From: Kordiimonas aquimaris
Lineage (GTDB): Bacteria > Pseudomonadota > Alphaproteobacteria > Sphingomonadales > Kordiimonadaceae
Assembly (NCBI RefSeq): GCF_025574485.1
Contig: NZ_JAOBPO010000006.1
Coordinates: 116,951-180,950, forward strand
Reading direction: 5' to 3'
Length of the DNA: 64,000 nt
This document shows positions 38,010 to 47,319 of this stretch, piece by piece (position 1 is the stretch's first letter; each line of letters starts with the position of its first letter). The position numbers were made by a program, and so were the translations under genes. The notes below the pieces were generated by a model that searched no databases, was not told the origin of the DNA, and saw nothing but the letters and a program-made list of their open reading frames with translations.

Positions 38010-39527
38010 ATGGCGTGGAAAAAAAAGCTGGCGGAAAAGAAAAAACGCGAGCGGCTTGCCGAAAGGATGGGCGGTGCTGATAAAGTCGCACGTCAACATA
38101 GTCGCGGCAAACTGGATGTGCGAGCACGTGTCCACAAAATGGCTGACCCTGGTAGTTTCCGTGAAATTGGTAAGCTCGCAGGCAAAGGGCATTACGATGC
38201 TGAAGGTGAATTAGAAGACTTCACACCAGCCAACATGATATTTGGTAAAGCTGAGGTTAATGGTCGTCCTACGGTTATCGTTGGTGATGATTTTACCGTG
38301 CGCGGCGGTGCGGCTGATGCAGCCATATGGCGCAAAGGCATGATGGCCGAGCAGATGGCCCACGAATACAAGTTGCCTCTTATTCGATTGATTGACGGTA
38401 CCGGAGGCGGTGGCTCGGTGAAATCGCTTGAGGATATGGGGCTTACGTATGTGCCGTATCTGCCGGGCTGGGAACATGTGGTTAAAAACCTTGAAAGCGT
38501 GCCAGTTGTCTCGCTTGCGCTAGGCTCGGTTGCGGGCCTTGGTGCCGCGCGTGTTGTGGCATCCCACTATAGTGTAATGGTCAAGGGCATGTCGCACATG
38601 TTTACGGCTGGGCCTGCTGTGGTTGCCGCTATCGGTGAAACGCTTGATAAAGAACAACTTGGCGGTGCGGACATTCATGCCCGAAACGGTGCGGTGGACG
38701 ATGTGGTGGACAGCGAGGAAGCGGCGTTTGAAGCTGCCCGTACGTTCCTGTCGTATTTGCCGCAGGCTGTTGGCATGAAGGCTGAAAGGCTGGAGACCAC
38801 AGACGGTATTGAGCGCCGGGATGAAAGCCTTCTGAAAGCCGTGCCCGAAGATCGTCAAAAAGCATACTCCATGCGCGCAATCCTGAAGTCAGTTGTGGAT
38901 AAAGGCAGCCTGTTTGAAATGGGGCGTTTTTGGGGGCAGGCTACGATAACAGCGTTCGCACGGCTTGATGGTTGGCCGGTGGCGGTTCTGGCATCCGACC
39001 CCAGTTTTCTTGGTGGTTCATGGACGGCCGATACTGCCCGTAAAGTTGAGCGGTTTGTTAAATTAGCGAACACTTTTGGCTTGCCGGTGGTACATTTTGT
39101 AGACAATCCGGGCTTTATGATTGGCCTTGAGGCTGAGAAAGCGGCAACTATTCGCTTCGGCGTTGATGCCCTGAACGGGATCTATACGTCCAAAGTACCG
39201 TGGGCGACGGTGATTATTCGCAAGGCATACGGCGTGGCTGGTGCCGCAATGAGCGATCACACACGGTTTCAGTATCGTTTTGCGTGGCCTTCGGGCGATT
39301 GGGGCAGTTTGCCATTAGAGGGCGGCATTGAAGTTGCCTACAAAGCTGAACTTGAGGCAAGCGATGACCCGGAAGCGCACCTTGCCGACATTAAAGCACG
39401 CCTTGATAAAGTGCGCAGCCCGTTCCGCACGGCAGAAGCCTTTATGATTGAAGATGTTATTGACCCACGCGAAACACGACCGCTGCTATGTGAGTTCACG
39501 AATTTGGCGCAAAGCAAATCATCATGA
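38010..39527 (+). CDS. Acyl-CoA carboxylase carboxyltransferase (beta) subunit
   Basis: A 505-residue carboxyltransferase with two crotonase-like halves: GGAADAAIWRKGMMAEQMAHEYKL in the N-terminal half and FVDNPGFMIGLEAEK plus RKAYGVAGAAMSDH in the second. Such subunits use carboxybiotin to carboxylate propionyl-, methylcrotonyl- or acetyl-CoA, or run decarboxylation. No biotin carboxylase or biotin carrier gene is adjacent, so the acyl-CoA substrate is unclear. GAGG is about six bases before the ATG. It overlaps the next ORF by four bases (ATGA). Confidence 0.92.
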   Translation: MAWKKKLAEKKKRERLAERMGGADKVARQHSRGKLDVRARVHKMADPGSFREIGKLAGKGHYDAEGELEDFTPANMIFGKAEVNGRPTVIVGDDFTVRGGAADAAIWRKGMMAEQMAHEYKLPLIRLIDGTGGGGSVKSLEDMGLTYVPYLPGWEHVVKNLESVPVVSLALGSVAGLGAARVVASHYSVMVKGMSHMFTAGPAVVAAIGETLDKEQLGGADIHARNGAVDDVVDSEEAAFEAARTFLSYLPQAVGMKAERLETTDGIERRDESLLKAVPEDRQKAYSMRAILKSVVDKGSLFEMGRFWGQATITAFARLDGWPVAVLASDPSFLGGSWTADTARKVERFVKLANTFGLPVVHFVDNPGFMIGLEAEKAATIRFGVDALNGIYTSKVPWATVIIRKAYGVAGAAMSDHTRFQYRFAWPSGDWGSLPLEGGIEVAYKAELEASDDPEAHLADIKARLDKVRSPFRTAEAFMIEDVIDPRETRPLLCEFTNLAQSKSS

Positions 39528-40021
39528 TTAAAGAAGATATTGCAGGACGAAAGTTTGCTGTTTTTAGTAAAACTAAGCAAAAGAACTTTAAATTGATTTT
39601 GGCGTCTATCGGAGGTGCTGCGATTTTTGCATATTGGATTGTTACTAGCAAAAATAATGATGTAAACGCAACCGGCTTACGATTTATCGACTTTATTTAT
39701 CCTGCTATTATTCTGATTGGGGGATTAGCTAAGACACTTTATGATGCGCATTTGGATATGCCGTATCTTAATTTTACGGAAGATCAATTTTATTTTGATA
39801 ATGATGGTAAAGAGACACGTCATTATTGGCGGGACGTCATTGATATAAAAGAAGTCGAATTAATCGATAGAAGTGTGTCGCTTAAAGACAAGGTTGTGTT
39901 AATTGTTAAGAGCGATAAGAATGAATTTAAGATCGACCCAAGAGATATCAATTACAATAATTCGGATGTGGCCGCGATAGCTAAGGAATTTTGGCGTAGC
40001 GCAATTACAAAAATAAGTTAG
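39524..40021 (+). CDS. Unknown membrane protein with a possible PH-like domain
   Basis: About 165 residues with two membrane segments near residues 24-42 and 57-72, followed by a soluble beta-rich tail (LNFTEDQFYFDNDG, WRDVIDIKEVELIDR, KVVLIVKSDKNEFKIDPRDIN) that resembles a bacterial PH-like domain. I do not recognise a specific family. Codon use is visibly more AT-rich than the neighbouring carboxylase, suggesting a different history. Its ATG overlaps the previous stop, and its stop overlaps that of the convergent GNAT gene by four bases. Confidence 0.65.
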   Translation: MIKEDIAGRKFAVFSKTKQKNFKLILASIGGAAIFAYWIVTSKNNDVNATGLRFIDFIYPAIILIGGLAKTLYDAHLDMPYLNFTEDQFYFDNDGKETRHYWRDVIDIKEVELIDRSVSLKDKVVLIVKSDKNEFKIDPRDINYNNSDVAAIAKEFWRSAITKIS

Positions 40022-41163
40022 CTAAGCTCTTTCTCATAAACTCTATACGTTTTGTAAACAACACAGCCGATTTCCTCGAGGATGGATCGCATCCCGTCAT
40101 TGTCTTCCAGTATCCACCCCAGTTCGCCCCAATAAGCGCCGCGTTCTTGCACATGTTCGCGGCTAACATCAATCATCCACATTGACATAGCCGCACCTAG
40201 TGGCCCTTTCTGGAATTTCTTGCGTACACCCATTAATGGAACACGGCACCGGTCTTCTTTACCGTTCATCATGCGGTATAGCAGCTTGAAAATGCCTGTC
40301 GGGAACAGCTTTCCATCAATGTCGTGCATTTTGTGGTTCACGTCCGGTATGGTCAGCATAAATGCCACTGGTTCACCGTCATACTCGCAGATGTATGTAC
40401 GGTATGGTTTAACAACAGGTTTCAGGCTTTTGGCACCATGAGCTACTTCATTTTCAGTGAACGGCACATAACCCCAATTGTCGCTCCATGCTTCGTTATA
40501 GATATCAAGAACAACAGCGACTTCTTCGTCAAAGCGCTTCATATCAATTGGGCGCATGGTCACACGCTTGTTCTTCTGCGCCATTTTTACAATGCGCTTG
40601 GCGCGGTCTGGCATGGGAATGGTGAGATCAAGCGAGTAGGCAAACATATCTTTGGCTTTGTCTAGGCCATGGTTTTTTAAAAAAGCATCATATTGCGGCC
40701 TGCCATGTGGCATCATAACGCATGGTGGTGTATCGAAACCATCTACAAGTGTGCCCACTTCTTCAGCAGAAGAGAAAGACCATGGGCCTTGCATTCGCTT
40801 CATGCCACGTTCCTTGAGCCATGCTTCTGCGGTTTTGAGCAGTTTGTCTGCAACGTCTTTATCGACAGCTTCGAAAAACCCGAAGTGACCAAGGTTTGGC
40901 CCCCACTTTTCTTGAGCGAGGCTATCAATTTGTGCGCTGATGCGCCCAACCAGCTTGCCTTCACGCTTTGCAATCCATAACGATACGTCGGCATGCTCAA
41001 AATATGGGTTTTTGTCTGCGCGCAACACATCCATGCGTTCCATTGTCAGAGGCTGAATCCATTGTGGATCATCCGCATAAACGGTGCGTGTGACATTGAT
41101 AAAGTCTTTTAGGCCTTTATTGTCGGTAATTGGATGCACAGTAATGGCAGAAGATGCTGTCAC
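40018..41163 (-). CDS. GNAT-fold protein, candidate bacterial ceramide synthase
   Basis: A 381-residue protein with the GNAT-like acyltransferase core (SLWIAKREGKLVGRISAQID, and a second half with YICEYDGEPVAFMLTIPD). The family is often labelled N-acetyltransferase or dATP pyrophosphohydrolase in alphaproteobacteria. The Caulobacter ceramide synthase (bCerS), which N-acylates a sphingoid base, is a GNAT-type protein of similar size near spt; here the gene is 9 kb from spt in the same island, so that role is likely but inferred. The start is a GTG. Its stop overlaps the end of the convergent membrane-protein gene. Confidence 0.7.
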   Translation of the reverse strand: MTASSAITVHPITDNKGLKDFINVTRTVYADDPQWIQPLTMERMDVLRADKNPYFEHADVSLWIAKREGKLVGRISAQIDSLAQEKWGPNLGHFGFFEAVDKDVADKLLKTAEAWLKERGMKRMQGPWSFSSAEEVGTLVDGFDTPPCVMMPHGRPQYDAFLKNHGLDKAKDMFAYSLDLTIPMPDRAKRIVKMAQKNKRVTMRPIDMKRFDEEVAVVLDIYNEAWSDNWGYVPFTENEVAHGAKSLKPVVKPYRTYICEYDGEPVAFMLTIPDVNHKMHDIDGKLFPTGIFKLLYRMMNGKEDRCRVPLMGVRKKFQKGPLGAAMSMWMIDVSREHVQERGAYWGELGWILEDNDGMRSILEEIGCVVYKTYRVYEKELS

Positions 41164-41264
41164 GGTTATTCCTCTTGTCTTTCAAACATGCATTATCGAT
41201 AACGCGTTACATGCATAATGCAAGGCGATTGCGTATTCGGGCGACAATTTAAGTGGAATAATTG

Positions 41265-42368
41265 CTAGCGGTTTTGTGCAGCTCTGCTTTCGCGCCATAA
41301 CTGTGCAACTGCAGACCATAGATTTTTGCGACTAGCAGCAAGAAACAAGCGATTGTCAGGCAGTTCGTCCTTTAACCTAAAATAAGCGGTCTCCAACGCA
41401 TGGTAAGGCATGCCAGGAAATAGGTGGTGTGTTGCATGGAAGCGAAGCCCCACTGGCGCCCACAAGCTTGAAATGTAGCGATTGCCAGGCACATCGACGC
41501 TATCCAAAAATTCCTGCTGCTGGTTCATGCGTTCGCGGCCGCCATTACGGTAGGCGTGAGCCGCTAGTGTGCGCAAACCATTGAGGATAAAGATAGCGAC
41601 TGTAACAACATACCAAACGGCAAAGAAAGCGAGAGGCAACACATCAATATAAAACAGGGCAAACGCTGAGTAAGCGTATATTCCAGTAATGATATCCTCA
41701 ATGAGCCAGCTGGATTCTTGATCTTTTTTAGGTAATGGACGGATATAATTGTAGTCGATCACAAGGCTACTTGCGCGCTGCCAGATGTAATTGCGGAAAC
41801 GTGTGTTCAGAAGTGTTAAAGGCATAAGGATCATGTAGCGTGCGACAAGCAGCACCGGCACGAGCACAGCCTGAATGATAAAAGCAATGATTTTCCATGG
41901 CTTATCAACAGCAAAAGGCAAGTACTCACCGTCTTCTGCAGTGCCGTAGTGCTGCGGCTTATGGTGATCTATGTGCACATCAGCATATGTGTATGCAGGT
42001 ACCATCATGGGCATGCCGCATGTGGCGTTCCAAAACCGTCGATACCAAGTAAATGTTCCTTTACGGAAATGAGCAAGCTCATGAATAAAGATAACACCGC
42101 GGTACAAGGCAAGTGTTGCAATAATTATTGCAATAATTTGTATGAAAGATCCCAATGGAGTTAGGGTTGCTGCTGCAACTGCACCCCAGCCAAGAGCCGC
42201 GCTTATCGTGAAATCTGTCCAGTAAATACGTGCATTAGGTTTCCAGAGGTCGCGCACCAGGCGTCGCGACTCTTTCAATGGAAAGTTTTCTGCTTCAGGA
42301 TGCGCACCGGAAACAATTGTGGTTTCTTGTTCCACATCAATTTCATCTTTATTTACTACAGCTTGCAT
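41265..42368 (-). CDS. Membrane fatty-acid desaturase
   Basis: A 367-residue protein with the three histidine clusters of the desaturase/hydroxylase superfamily: HELAH at 96-100, HIDHH at 132-136 and HATHH near the C terminus (RFHATHHLFPGMPYHAL), set in four or so membrane segments. Eight histidines would bind a di-iron centre. It introduces a double bond or hydroxyl into an acyl chain; whether the substrate is a phospholipid, a fatty acyl chain or a sphingoid base is not shown. It lies between the GNAT gene and a flippase on the same strand. Confidence 0.88.
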   Translation of the reverse strand: MQAVVNKDEIDVEQETTIVSGAHPEAENFPLKESRRLVRDLWKPNARIYWTDFTISAALGWGAVAAATLTPLGSFIQIIAIIIATLALYRGVIFIHELAHFRKGTFTWYRRFWNATCGMPMMVPAYTYADVHIDHHKPQHYGTAEDGEYLPFAVDKPWKIIAFIIQAVLVPVLLVARYMILMPLTLLNTRFRNYIWQRASSLVIDYNYIRPLPKKDQESSWLIEDIITGIYAYSAFALFYIDVLPLAFFAVWYVVTVAIFILNGLRTLAAHAYRNGGRERMNQQQEFLDSVDVPGNRYISSLWAPVGLRFHATHHLFPGMPYHALETAYFRLKDELPDNRLFLAASRKNLWSAVAQLWRESRAAQNR

Positions 42369-42439
42369 TATTACCTGTCATATTCTTGTCAGAACTTCTG
42401 ACATCTATGGGATCGATTATTATATCTTGTCTCGTACTT

Positions 42440-44026
42440 TTACTTGGTTTTGCGGCTTACCCAAAGAGCCGGTTTTCCAAGTGCAGCAATATCTTCCATT
42501 TTAAGGCCAAAACGTACCAAAAGAAGTAGCGCGACAATAAGCCCAAATATGGCAATCATAAGACCAGTTGGAGCCGGGAAATTCGGGCCATACTCAGCAT
42601 ATGTTACAAGCGCTGTCGCAGAGATAAGTGAAATAAGCCCCGGTTTCAAGAGGTCGGCATTGTATGGCAATAGCTTGTAGAGGCCAACAACTTGTATAAG
42701 CGCAAGGCTTGCTGCGACATTTAGCCCGACAGTTGCTGCTACTGCAGCCCCCGTTACGCCGTGTGTTGGTATCGTCATAAGGCCAATAGAAATAAACGCC
42801 GCAAGACCAACGAGGCCATTGGCTAAAGGTAAAAACCTGTTGCCTAGCATTTCGATGATTGAAGAAGATGGACCTGTGGATGCCTCAATAACGCGCCCTA
42901 TAACCAATATAGCAATTGCGGCTGCAGCAGCCTGAAATTCCGGGTCTAAGGCTGCCAATATATCCGTTCTTGCGACATAAAGCGCTGCACCAAAGGGCAG
43001 GGCAAGACATATCGACATTCTTGTTGCAAAGGCATACATGTGTTGCAGCATGGAACGGTCACCCATGCCTTCTTTTTCTGCAGCAAGCGGTGCCATAACA
43101 TATTCAAAAGCAAGTTTCACAACTTGTAGAGCGCTGGCAATTTTGCGTGCGATAGAATAATAGCCACCAGCAGCTGCACCGGCAGCGCCCGGTAACATGA
43201 AGTTAAGCAACATTACGGGGAATTCACTAAACAGTTTTTTTATGAGGTTTGACGGCATAACGGTGAAGCCGTATTTGCGCATCTCTTTAGTGAGTGTACC
43301 GGTCATTGGTGCATTTAAAACATCTTTGAAATTATAGTTTTTTGATATGAGCCTGACCGCTAAAGTTGCTGCTAGCATAACGCTAATTAAATGCGCGAGA
43401 AAAAGTCCATAAGTATCTAATCCTAATGTAAAAAACAAAACGGCAGCTACAAGGCGCAACCCTTGTTCGTAAAAGATGCGCACTCGGATTTCAGGGCCGA
43501 AGTTTCGGCGTGCACGAATAGCTGCTGTACCAACTTCCACAGTGGTCCAAAACGGCAGAACCCAAACATATACCCGAATAACATTGGTAAGGTGCGCTGC
43601 GTCAGAAGAGCCAACATTGATGAAGCCAGCAATGTTGGGTGCAAAATAAGTACCGATTAAAGCGAATATACACGCGATACTGAAGCTGAGTTTTAATGCG
43701 TAACCTGCAACATATGCCTCTTGTTCTTTGGCTACTCTGGGCACAAATCGCTGCAATGTTGTGGTCATAGCTGCATCGGATAACGCCGTTGTAACCTTAA
43801 CGTAACTCCATAGCACGGCAAAAAGGCCAAATGTTTCGGCACCGTACGCCCATGTGAAGACAACAACAGATACAGCCTCAATGAGGGCGCCTAAACGACC
43901 TAGGAACGCTAGACCAGCACCACCTGCAACGCGACCAAGGTCATGGCCATTTTTAGGGTCATTATTAGCTGTGCCAGGTATAGGTCTTATATCTTCTTCA
44001 GCCTTATCTGTTTTGTCTTCAGGCAT
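42440..44026 (-). CDS. Lipid or polysaccharide flippase (MATE/Wzx-like MOP superfamily)
   Basis: About 528 residues with a short charged cytoplasmic start and 12-14 membrane segments. Features such as GLAFLGRLGALIEAVSVVVFTW and the PSNLIKKLF/GGYYSIARKI loop resemble the polysaccharide biosynthesis flippase group. I place the start at the ATG 44026-44024, which overlaps the lptG stop (TAATG); the upstream extension lies inside lptG. Coupling to lptF-lptG suggests it moves a lipid or lipid-linked sugar across the inner membrane before the Lpt permease acts. Confidence 0.82.
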   Translation of the reverse strand: MPEDKTDKAEEDIRPIPGTANNDPKNGHDLGRVAGGAGLAFLGRLGALIEAVSVVVFTWAYGAETFGLFAVLWSYVKVTTALSDAAMTTTLQRFVPRVAKEQEAYVAGYALKLSFSIACIFALIGTYFAPNIAGFINVGSSDAAHLTNVIRVYVWVLPFWTTVEVGTAAIRARRNFGPEIRVRIFYEQGLRLVAAVLFFTLGLDTYGLFLAHLISVMLAATLAVRLISKNYNFKDVLNAPMTGTLTKEMRKYGFTVMPSNLIKKLFSEFPVMLLNFMLPGAAGAAAGGYYSIARKIASALQVVKLAFEYVMAPLAAEKEGMGDRSMLQHMYAFATRMSICLALPFGAALYVARTDILAALDPEFQAAAAAIAILVIGRVIEASTGPSSSIIEMLGNRFLPLANGLVGLAAFISIGLMTIPTHGVTGAAVAATVGLNVAASLALIQVVGLYKLLPYNADLLKPGLISLISATALVTYAEYGPNFPAPTGLMIAIFGLIVALLLLVRFGLKMEDIAALGKPALWVSRKTK

Positions 44027-45198
44027 TATTCGGCCGGCGTTTGTCGTTTGGGGGCGCGCCGCCAAAAGCTAATGTGTGATTTACCTTCTTCTGTATAAAA
44101 AATTACGGTGTAACCTACGAATAAAAATAGAAAGAATGGTGCCCAGGCGGCTAACAGGGGTGGTGCTACACCGAATTCTCCCATTGCTAACATAAAGTTA
44201 TCAGCAACAAAGAAGCTGAAACCAAGTGCCATGCCAAATACGAGGCGTAAAACCAAACTACCGCCCCTAGATACACCAAAAGCCGCAACAGCGGCGAGCA
44301 GGGGCATAAGCAAGGTTGAAGCAGGCGCTGCAATCTTGTGAAGGAAACTTGCCATCAACCTGTCCGTTGGCAATCCTTCTTCTTCTAGCCGTTTAATAGA
44401 ACGCCATAGCTGAGGCATTGAAACATGGTCAGCTTTAACCGTTAGAGCCAGAAAGCGTTCTGGTCTGGTTGGAATATTCCAATTAATAGAAGGAGTAATG
44501 GATAATACATGGGTATCCGCGTCAAACCGCCTTACCTCATGTAGCGTCCAACCGTCATTCTGGTACCATGCGAAGTCAGCTTTCACCATTGCTTCAAGGC
44601 GACCAGTGTCGCCACGCTCGAAAATAGAGACTTTGTCGAGAATAACTCGCTTGCCAGACCGGCTAACGGCTTCAACCACCACGATACTTCTGCCTTCACG
44701 CAGCCAGACGCGACCAGCTAAACTTTCATTCTCCGGTAAATCGATCGCATAATCGTTTTCTTCCCAGTATTCGAGCTCTGCGTTTGCCTCAACAACTACG
44801 GTTTCGTTGAAAACAAAATGAGCAAAGCCAATGAGCAAAGATGCCAAACCAAGCGGCAATAAAATGCGGTGTGCTGAAAGGCCGCTGGCCTTCATAACCG
44901 TTACCTCACTGCTTTGGTTAAGTGTTGCGAGGGTCAAGAGCGTGGCAAGCAAAGCAGCAAATGGTATGAATTGCGTTATTAATTGCGGTGCTCTGAGGCC
45001 AACATAAGATACGATGGATGTCCATGTAGCGCCGTCAGCTGCCATAACATTGTCAGCTGTAGCAAGCAGGTCCAACATCTGTAATATAACGGTGAGCCCA
45101 ATTAAAATACCAAGGAAGCGGCTCAAATACATGCGTACCATGTAACGAGCGAGTGTGCGGGACGGGATGAGTACACGGCGCAGCGATCGGAATATCAT
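44026..45198 (-). CDS. lptG: LptG-like permease of an ABC lipid exporter
   Basis: A 390-residue YjgQ/LptG family protein: six membrane segments split by a large periplasmic beta-jellyroll domain. Its N terminus reads TLARYMVRMYLSRFLGILIGL, typical of LptG. It would pair with LptF to extract lipid from the inner membrane for delivery to the outer membrane, powered by LptB, which is not nearby. Its ATG overlaps the lptF stop (ATGA), and the flippase follows by a one-base overlap. Confidence 0.85.
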   Translation of the reverse strand: MIFRSLRRVLIPSRTLARYMVRMYLSRFLGILIGLTVILQMLDLLATADNVMAADGATWTSIVSYVGLRAPQLITQFIPFAALLATLLTLATLNQSSEVTVMKASGLSAHRILLPLGLASLLIGFAHFVFNETVVVEANAELEYWEENDYAIDLPENESLAGRVWLREGRSIVVVEAVSRSGKRVILDKVSIFERGDTGRLEAMVKADFAWYQNDGWTLHEVRRFDADTHVLSITPSINWNIPTRPERFLALTVKADHVSMPQLWRSIKRLEEEGLPTDRLMASFLHKIAAPASTLLMPLLAAVAAFGVSRGGSLVLRLVFGMALGFSFFVADNFMLAMGEFGVAPPLLAAWAPFFLFLFVGYTVIFYTEEGKSHISFWRRAPKRQTPAE

Positions 45199-46406
45199 GC
45201 TCTGTCTCCGATACCCGCAATACGTTTGCCCAATCGCTTGATTGGACCAGCTACAGTTGAAACAACAGCGTCCACATAAGCGAGCGGCTCGCCGCCTGCT
45301 TTGAATGCTGCAACCCGGAACAAAAAGAAACTAATGAACGCAAACGCTGCAAACAATGCCCAAATACTTAGGTAAGGAGAGACACCACCCTTAACGGCAG
45401 TTTCCATGCCTTCCATCAGCTCGTTATAGACAATCAGAAGTGCTAGTCCGATAACTATACCGGTACTACGCCCGGTTCTTTTGTTGGTTAAGCCCATAGG
45501 GATAGCAAGGAAGGGCAGTATGAAAAATGATAAACTGTGCATGATGCGCCAGTGAAAGTTGCCGGTAAACGCCGCGCGTTCTTCAATAGAGTTTTCAGGA
45601 TTATCTTTTTCTACGAACAATTCCGGGAGAGTTAATTCCAGTTCTTGGCCACCTCGTTCCCTAAATACTTCGCGTTCAGGTAAGCGAATGGTTAAATCTT
45701 GCCGTTCAAAGGTTAAGACACGAGGTTTGTTCTGGCTTTCGTTCAAGTCAACAAGGACACCGTTAAATAAACGTAATAAAATCGTTTGATCATCGCCTGT
45801 TGCGAAGAAGCCGCCACGCTCTGCTGTCACGGATATGCTGTTTCCTTCACTACGGCGCTCAAGGAAAATACCACCAAGCTCTGCACCTTGTTGACGTGAT
45901 TCTTCTATCATCAGCGTAATATCGTCACCAATCTCAACAAAATCGCCAACGCGGATACTGGCACCCAAAGCACCGCTTCTCAAGTCAAATACAAGGCCGC
46001 GGTAGGCATACTGGCTGTATGGTTGCACCCAGCCCACCAAAATAGTGTTTATGGTAGCTAGCAACAGCGCTAGCATGAGGAGTGGGCGTACTAATTGCAT
46101 CAAGCTGGTACCAGAAGACGTAATTGCATCATACTCACTGGAAAGCGATATGTTTCGAAACGCAACTAAAACACCAAGCAATAAGCCCACAGGTAATGCT
46201 AACCCCATATAATGCGGTGTCAGGTTTGCAAGCATTCGAAATACGACTTCAACCGGTCCGCCTTGATTAACAACAAAATCAAAAAGCTTCAGCATACGTT
46301 CAAGAATCAAAAGCAATGCTGCCACACCCAAGGTTGTGAGCATTGGCATCATCACCTTCTTGAGGATGTACCTATCTATTCGCGATAAAACGGGACGTGC
46401 ATACAT
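45195..46406 (-). CDS. lptF: LptF-like permease of an ABC lipid exporter
   Basis: A 403-residue YjgP/LptF family protein with six membrane segments and a periplasmic domain (residues about 135-300). The N-terminal half LDRYILKKVMMP-like start and LKLFDFVVNQGGPVEVVFRMLANLTPHYMGLALP resembles Sphingomonas-type LptF proteins, which serve glycosphingolipid rather than LPS in those bacteria (from memory of the family, not checked). Alphaproteobacterial lptF-lptG normally precede lptD-surA-pdxA; here a flippase and desaturase follow instead. The true start could be a few codons later. Confidence 0.85.
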   Translation of the reverse strand: MYARPVLSRIDRYILKKVMMPMLTTLGVAALLLILERMLKLFDFVVNQGGPVEVVFRMLANLTPHYMGLALPVGLLLGVLVAFRNISLSSEYDAITSSGTSLMQLVRPLLMLALLLATINTILVGWVQPYSQYAYRGLVFDLRSGALGASIRVGDFVEIGDDITLMIEESRQQGAELGGIFLERRSEGNSISVTAERGGFFATGDDQTILLRLFNGVLVDLNESQNKPRVLTFERQDLTIRLPEREVFRERGGQELELTLPELFVEKDNPENSIEERAAFTGNFHWRIMHSLSFFILPFLAIPMGLTNKRTGRSTGIVIGLALLIVYNELMEGMETAVKGGVSPYLSIWALFAAFAFISFFLFRVAAFKAGGEPLAYVDAVVSTVAGPIKRLGKRIAGIGDRA

Positions 46407-46599
46407 ATAATGGCGCTACACTGGTTAATAATATGATTCAAGTGTCAATTCAGTATCTTCCATAGGAAAATCATGGCAGAAAAAAGAAATGATAACCTAT
46501 ATTTGTAACAATTTGGGCCATAATTTAGCCACCATCAAGCGGCTATTTCTGAGATGTAACGGTTTTGATGTATTTTAACCGAAGAAAGCAATACAATTT

Positions 46600-47166
46600 A
46601 TGATGACATATTCGCCTATTCAAAGATACTTTATACCTCAGCTTATAGTTCTGGGAATTCTGACATTTCAAGCGCAATTGGCACAGGCATATATGGAACG
46701 GGCTAATAATTCAGGTGTTGTAGCTGAAGATGGTTCATGTATTGCACCGGATGGTATTGCCGTAATTTCCGTGTCTGTTGATAATATCCAGGTTATTGAA
46801 GGCAATCTTCGGGCGCAAATATACAGCGGTGACCCAGAAGAGTTTCTTGAAAAAGGTAAAAAGCTCGTACGTGTGGACGTACCTGTTGTAACGACTGACA
46901 CGTCAACAATATGTGTTCCGTTGCCTGCACCGGGTACATATGCGCTAGTGGTGATGCACGATAAAAACAGCAACGGTAAGGCAGATTTTTTTAGTGAAGG
47001 GTTTGGTTTTTCCAATAACCCGAAATTATCGTTCGGTCCGCCAGATGCAGAAGATGTAATGATTAATGTTGCCCCAGGTGTTAACGAACAATCCGTGACA
47101 CTTAATTATATTTTCGGCGCTGATAACGAGAAAAAAGATAAGCGACGTAAACTCCGGCGACGTTAA
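46600..47166 (+). CDS. Exported DUF2141 protein
   Basis: A 188-residue protein with a signal peptide (hydrophobic segment to about residue 29, cleavage near AQA) and a DUF2141 domain: LRAQIYSGDPEEFLEKGKK and PAPGTYALVVMHDKNSNGKADFF, a calcium-site-like DxNxNGK loop. It ends in a basic tail (KKDKRRKLRRR). Two in-frame ATGs start it. Function unknown. It is divergent from lptF and followed by a hairpin, then by the lipid kinase. Confidence 0.85.
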   Translation: MMTYSPIQRYFIPQLIVLGILTFQAQLAQAYMERANNSGVVAEDGSCIAPDGIAVISVSVDNIQVIEGNLRAQIYSGDPEEFLEKGKKLVRVDVPVVTTDTSTICVPLPAPGTYALVVMHDKNSNGKADFFSEGFGFSNNPKLSFGPPDAEDVMINVAPGVNEQSVTLNYIFGADNEKKDKRRKLRRR

Positions 47167-47214
47167 TATTGATAATTAATGAATATGCAGGTATTGATGC
47201 CGCAACATTTACAG

Positions 47215-47239
47215 ACGGTCGCAGCTGAGTTGCGACCGT
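47215..47239 (+). terminator. Hairpin terminator after the DUF2141 gene
   Basis: A nine-base perfect stem (47215-47223 with 47231-47239) and a seven-base loop, followed by a T/A-rich stretch. It separates the DUF2141 gene from the lipid-kinase gene. Confidence 0.6.
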
Positions 47240-47319
47240 TTATAGTATTTATAGTTGACTAGTCACGTATGTGTAAATTGCAGTGACTAAACTATAAATA
47301 GATGGAGAATGAGGTTTTC

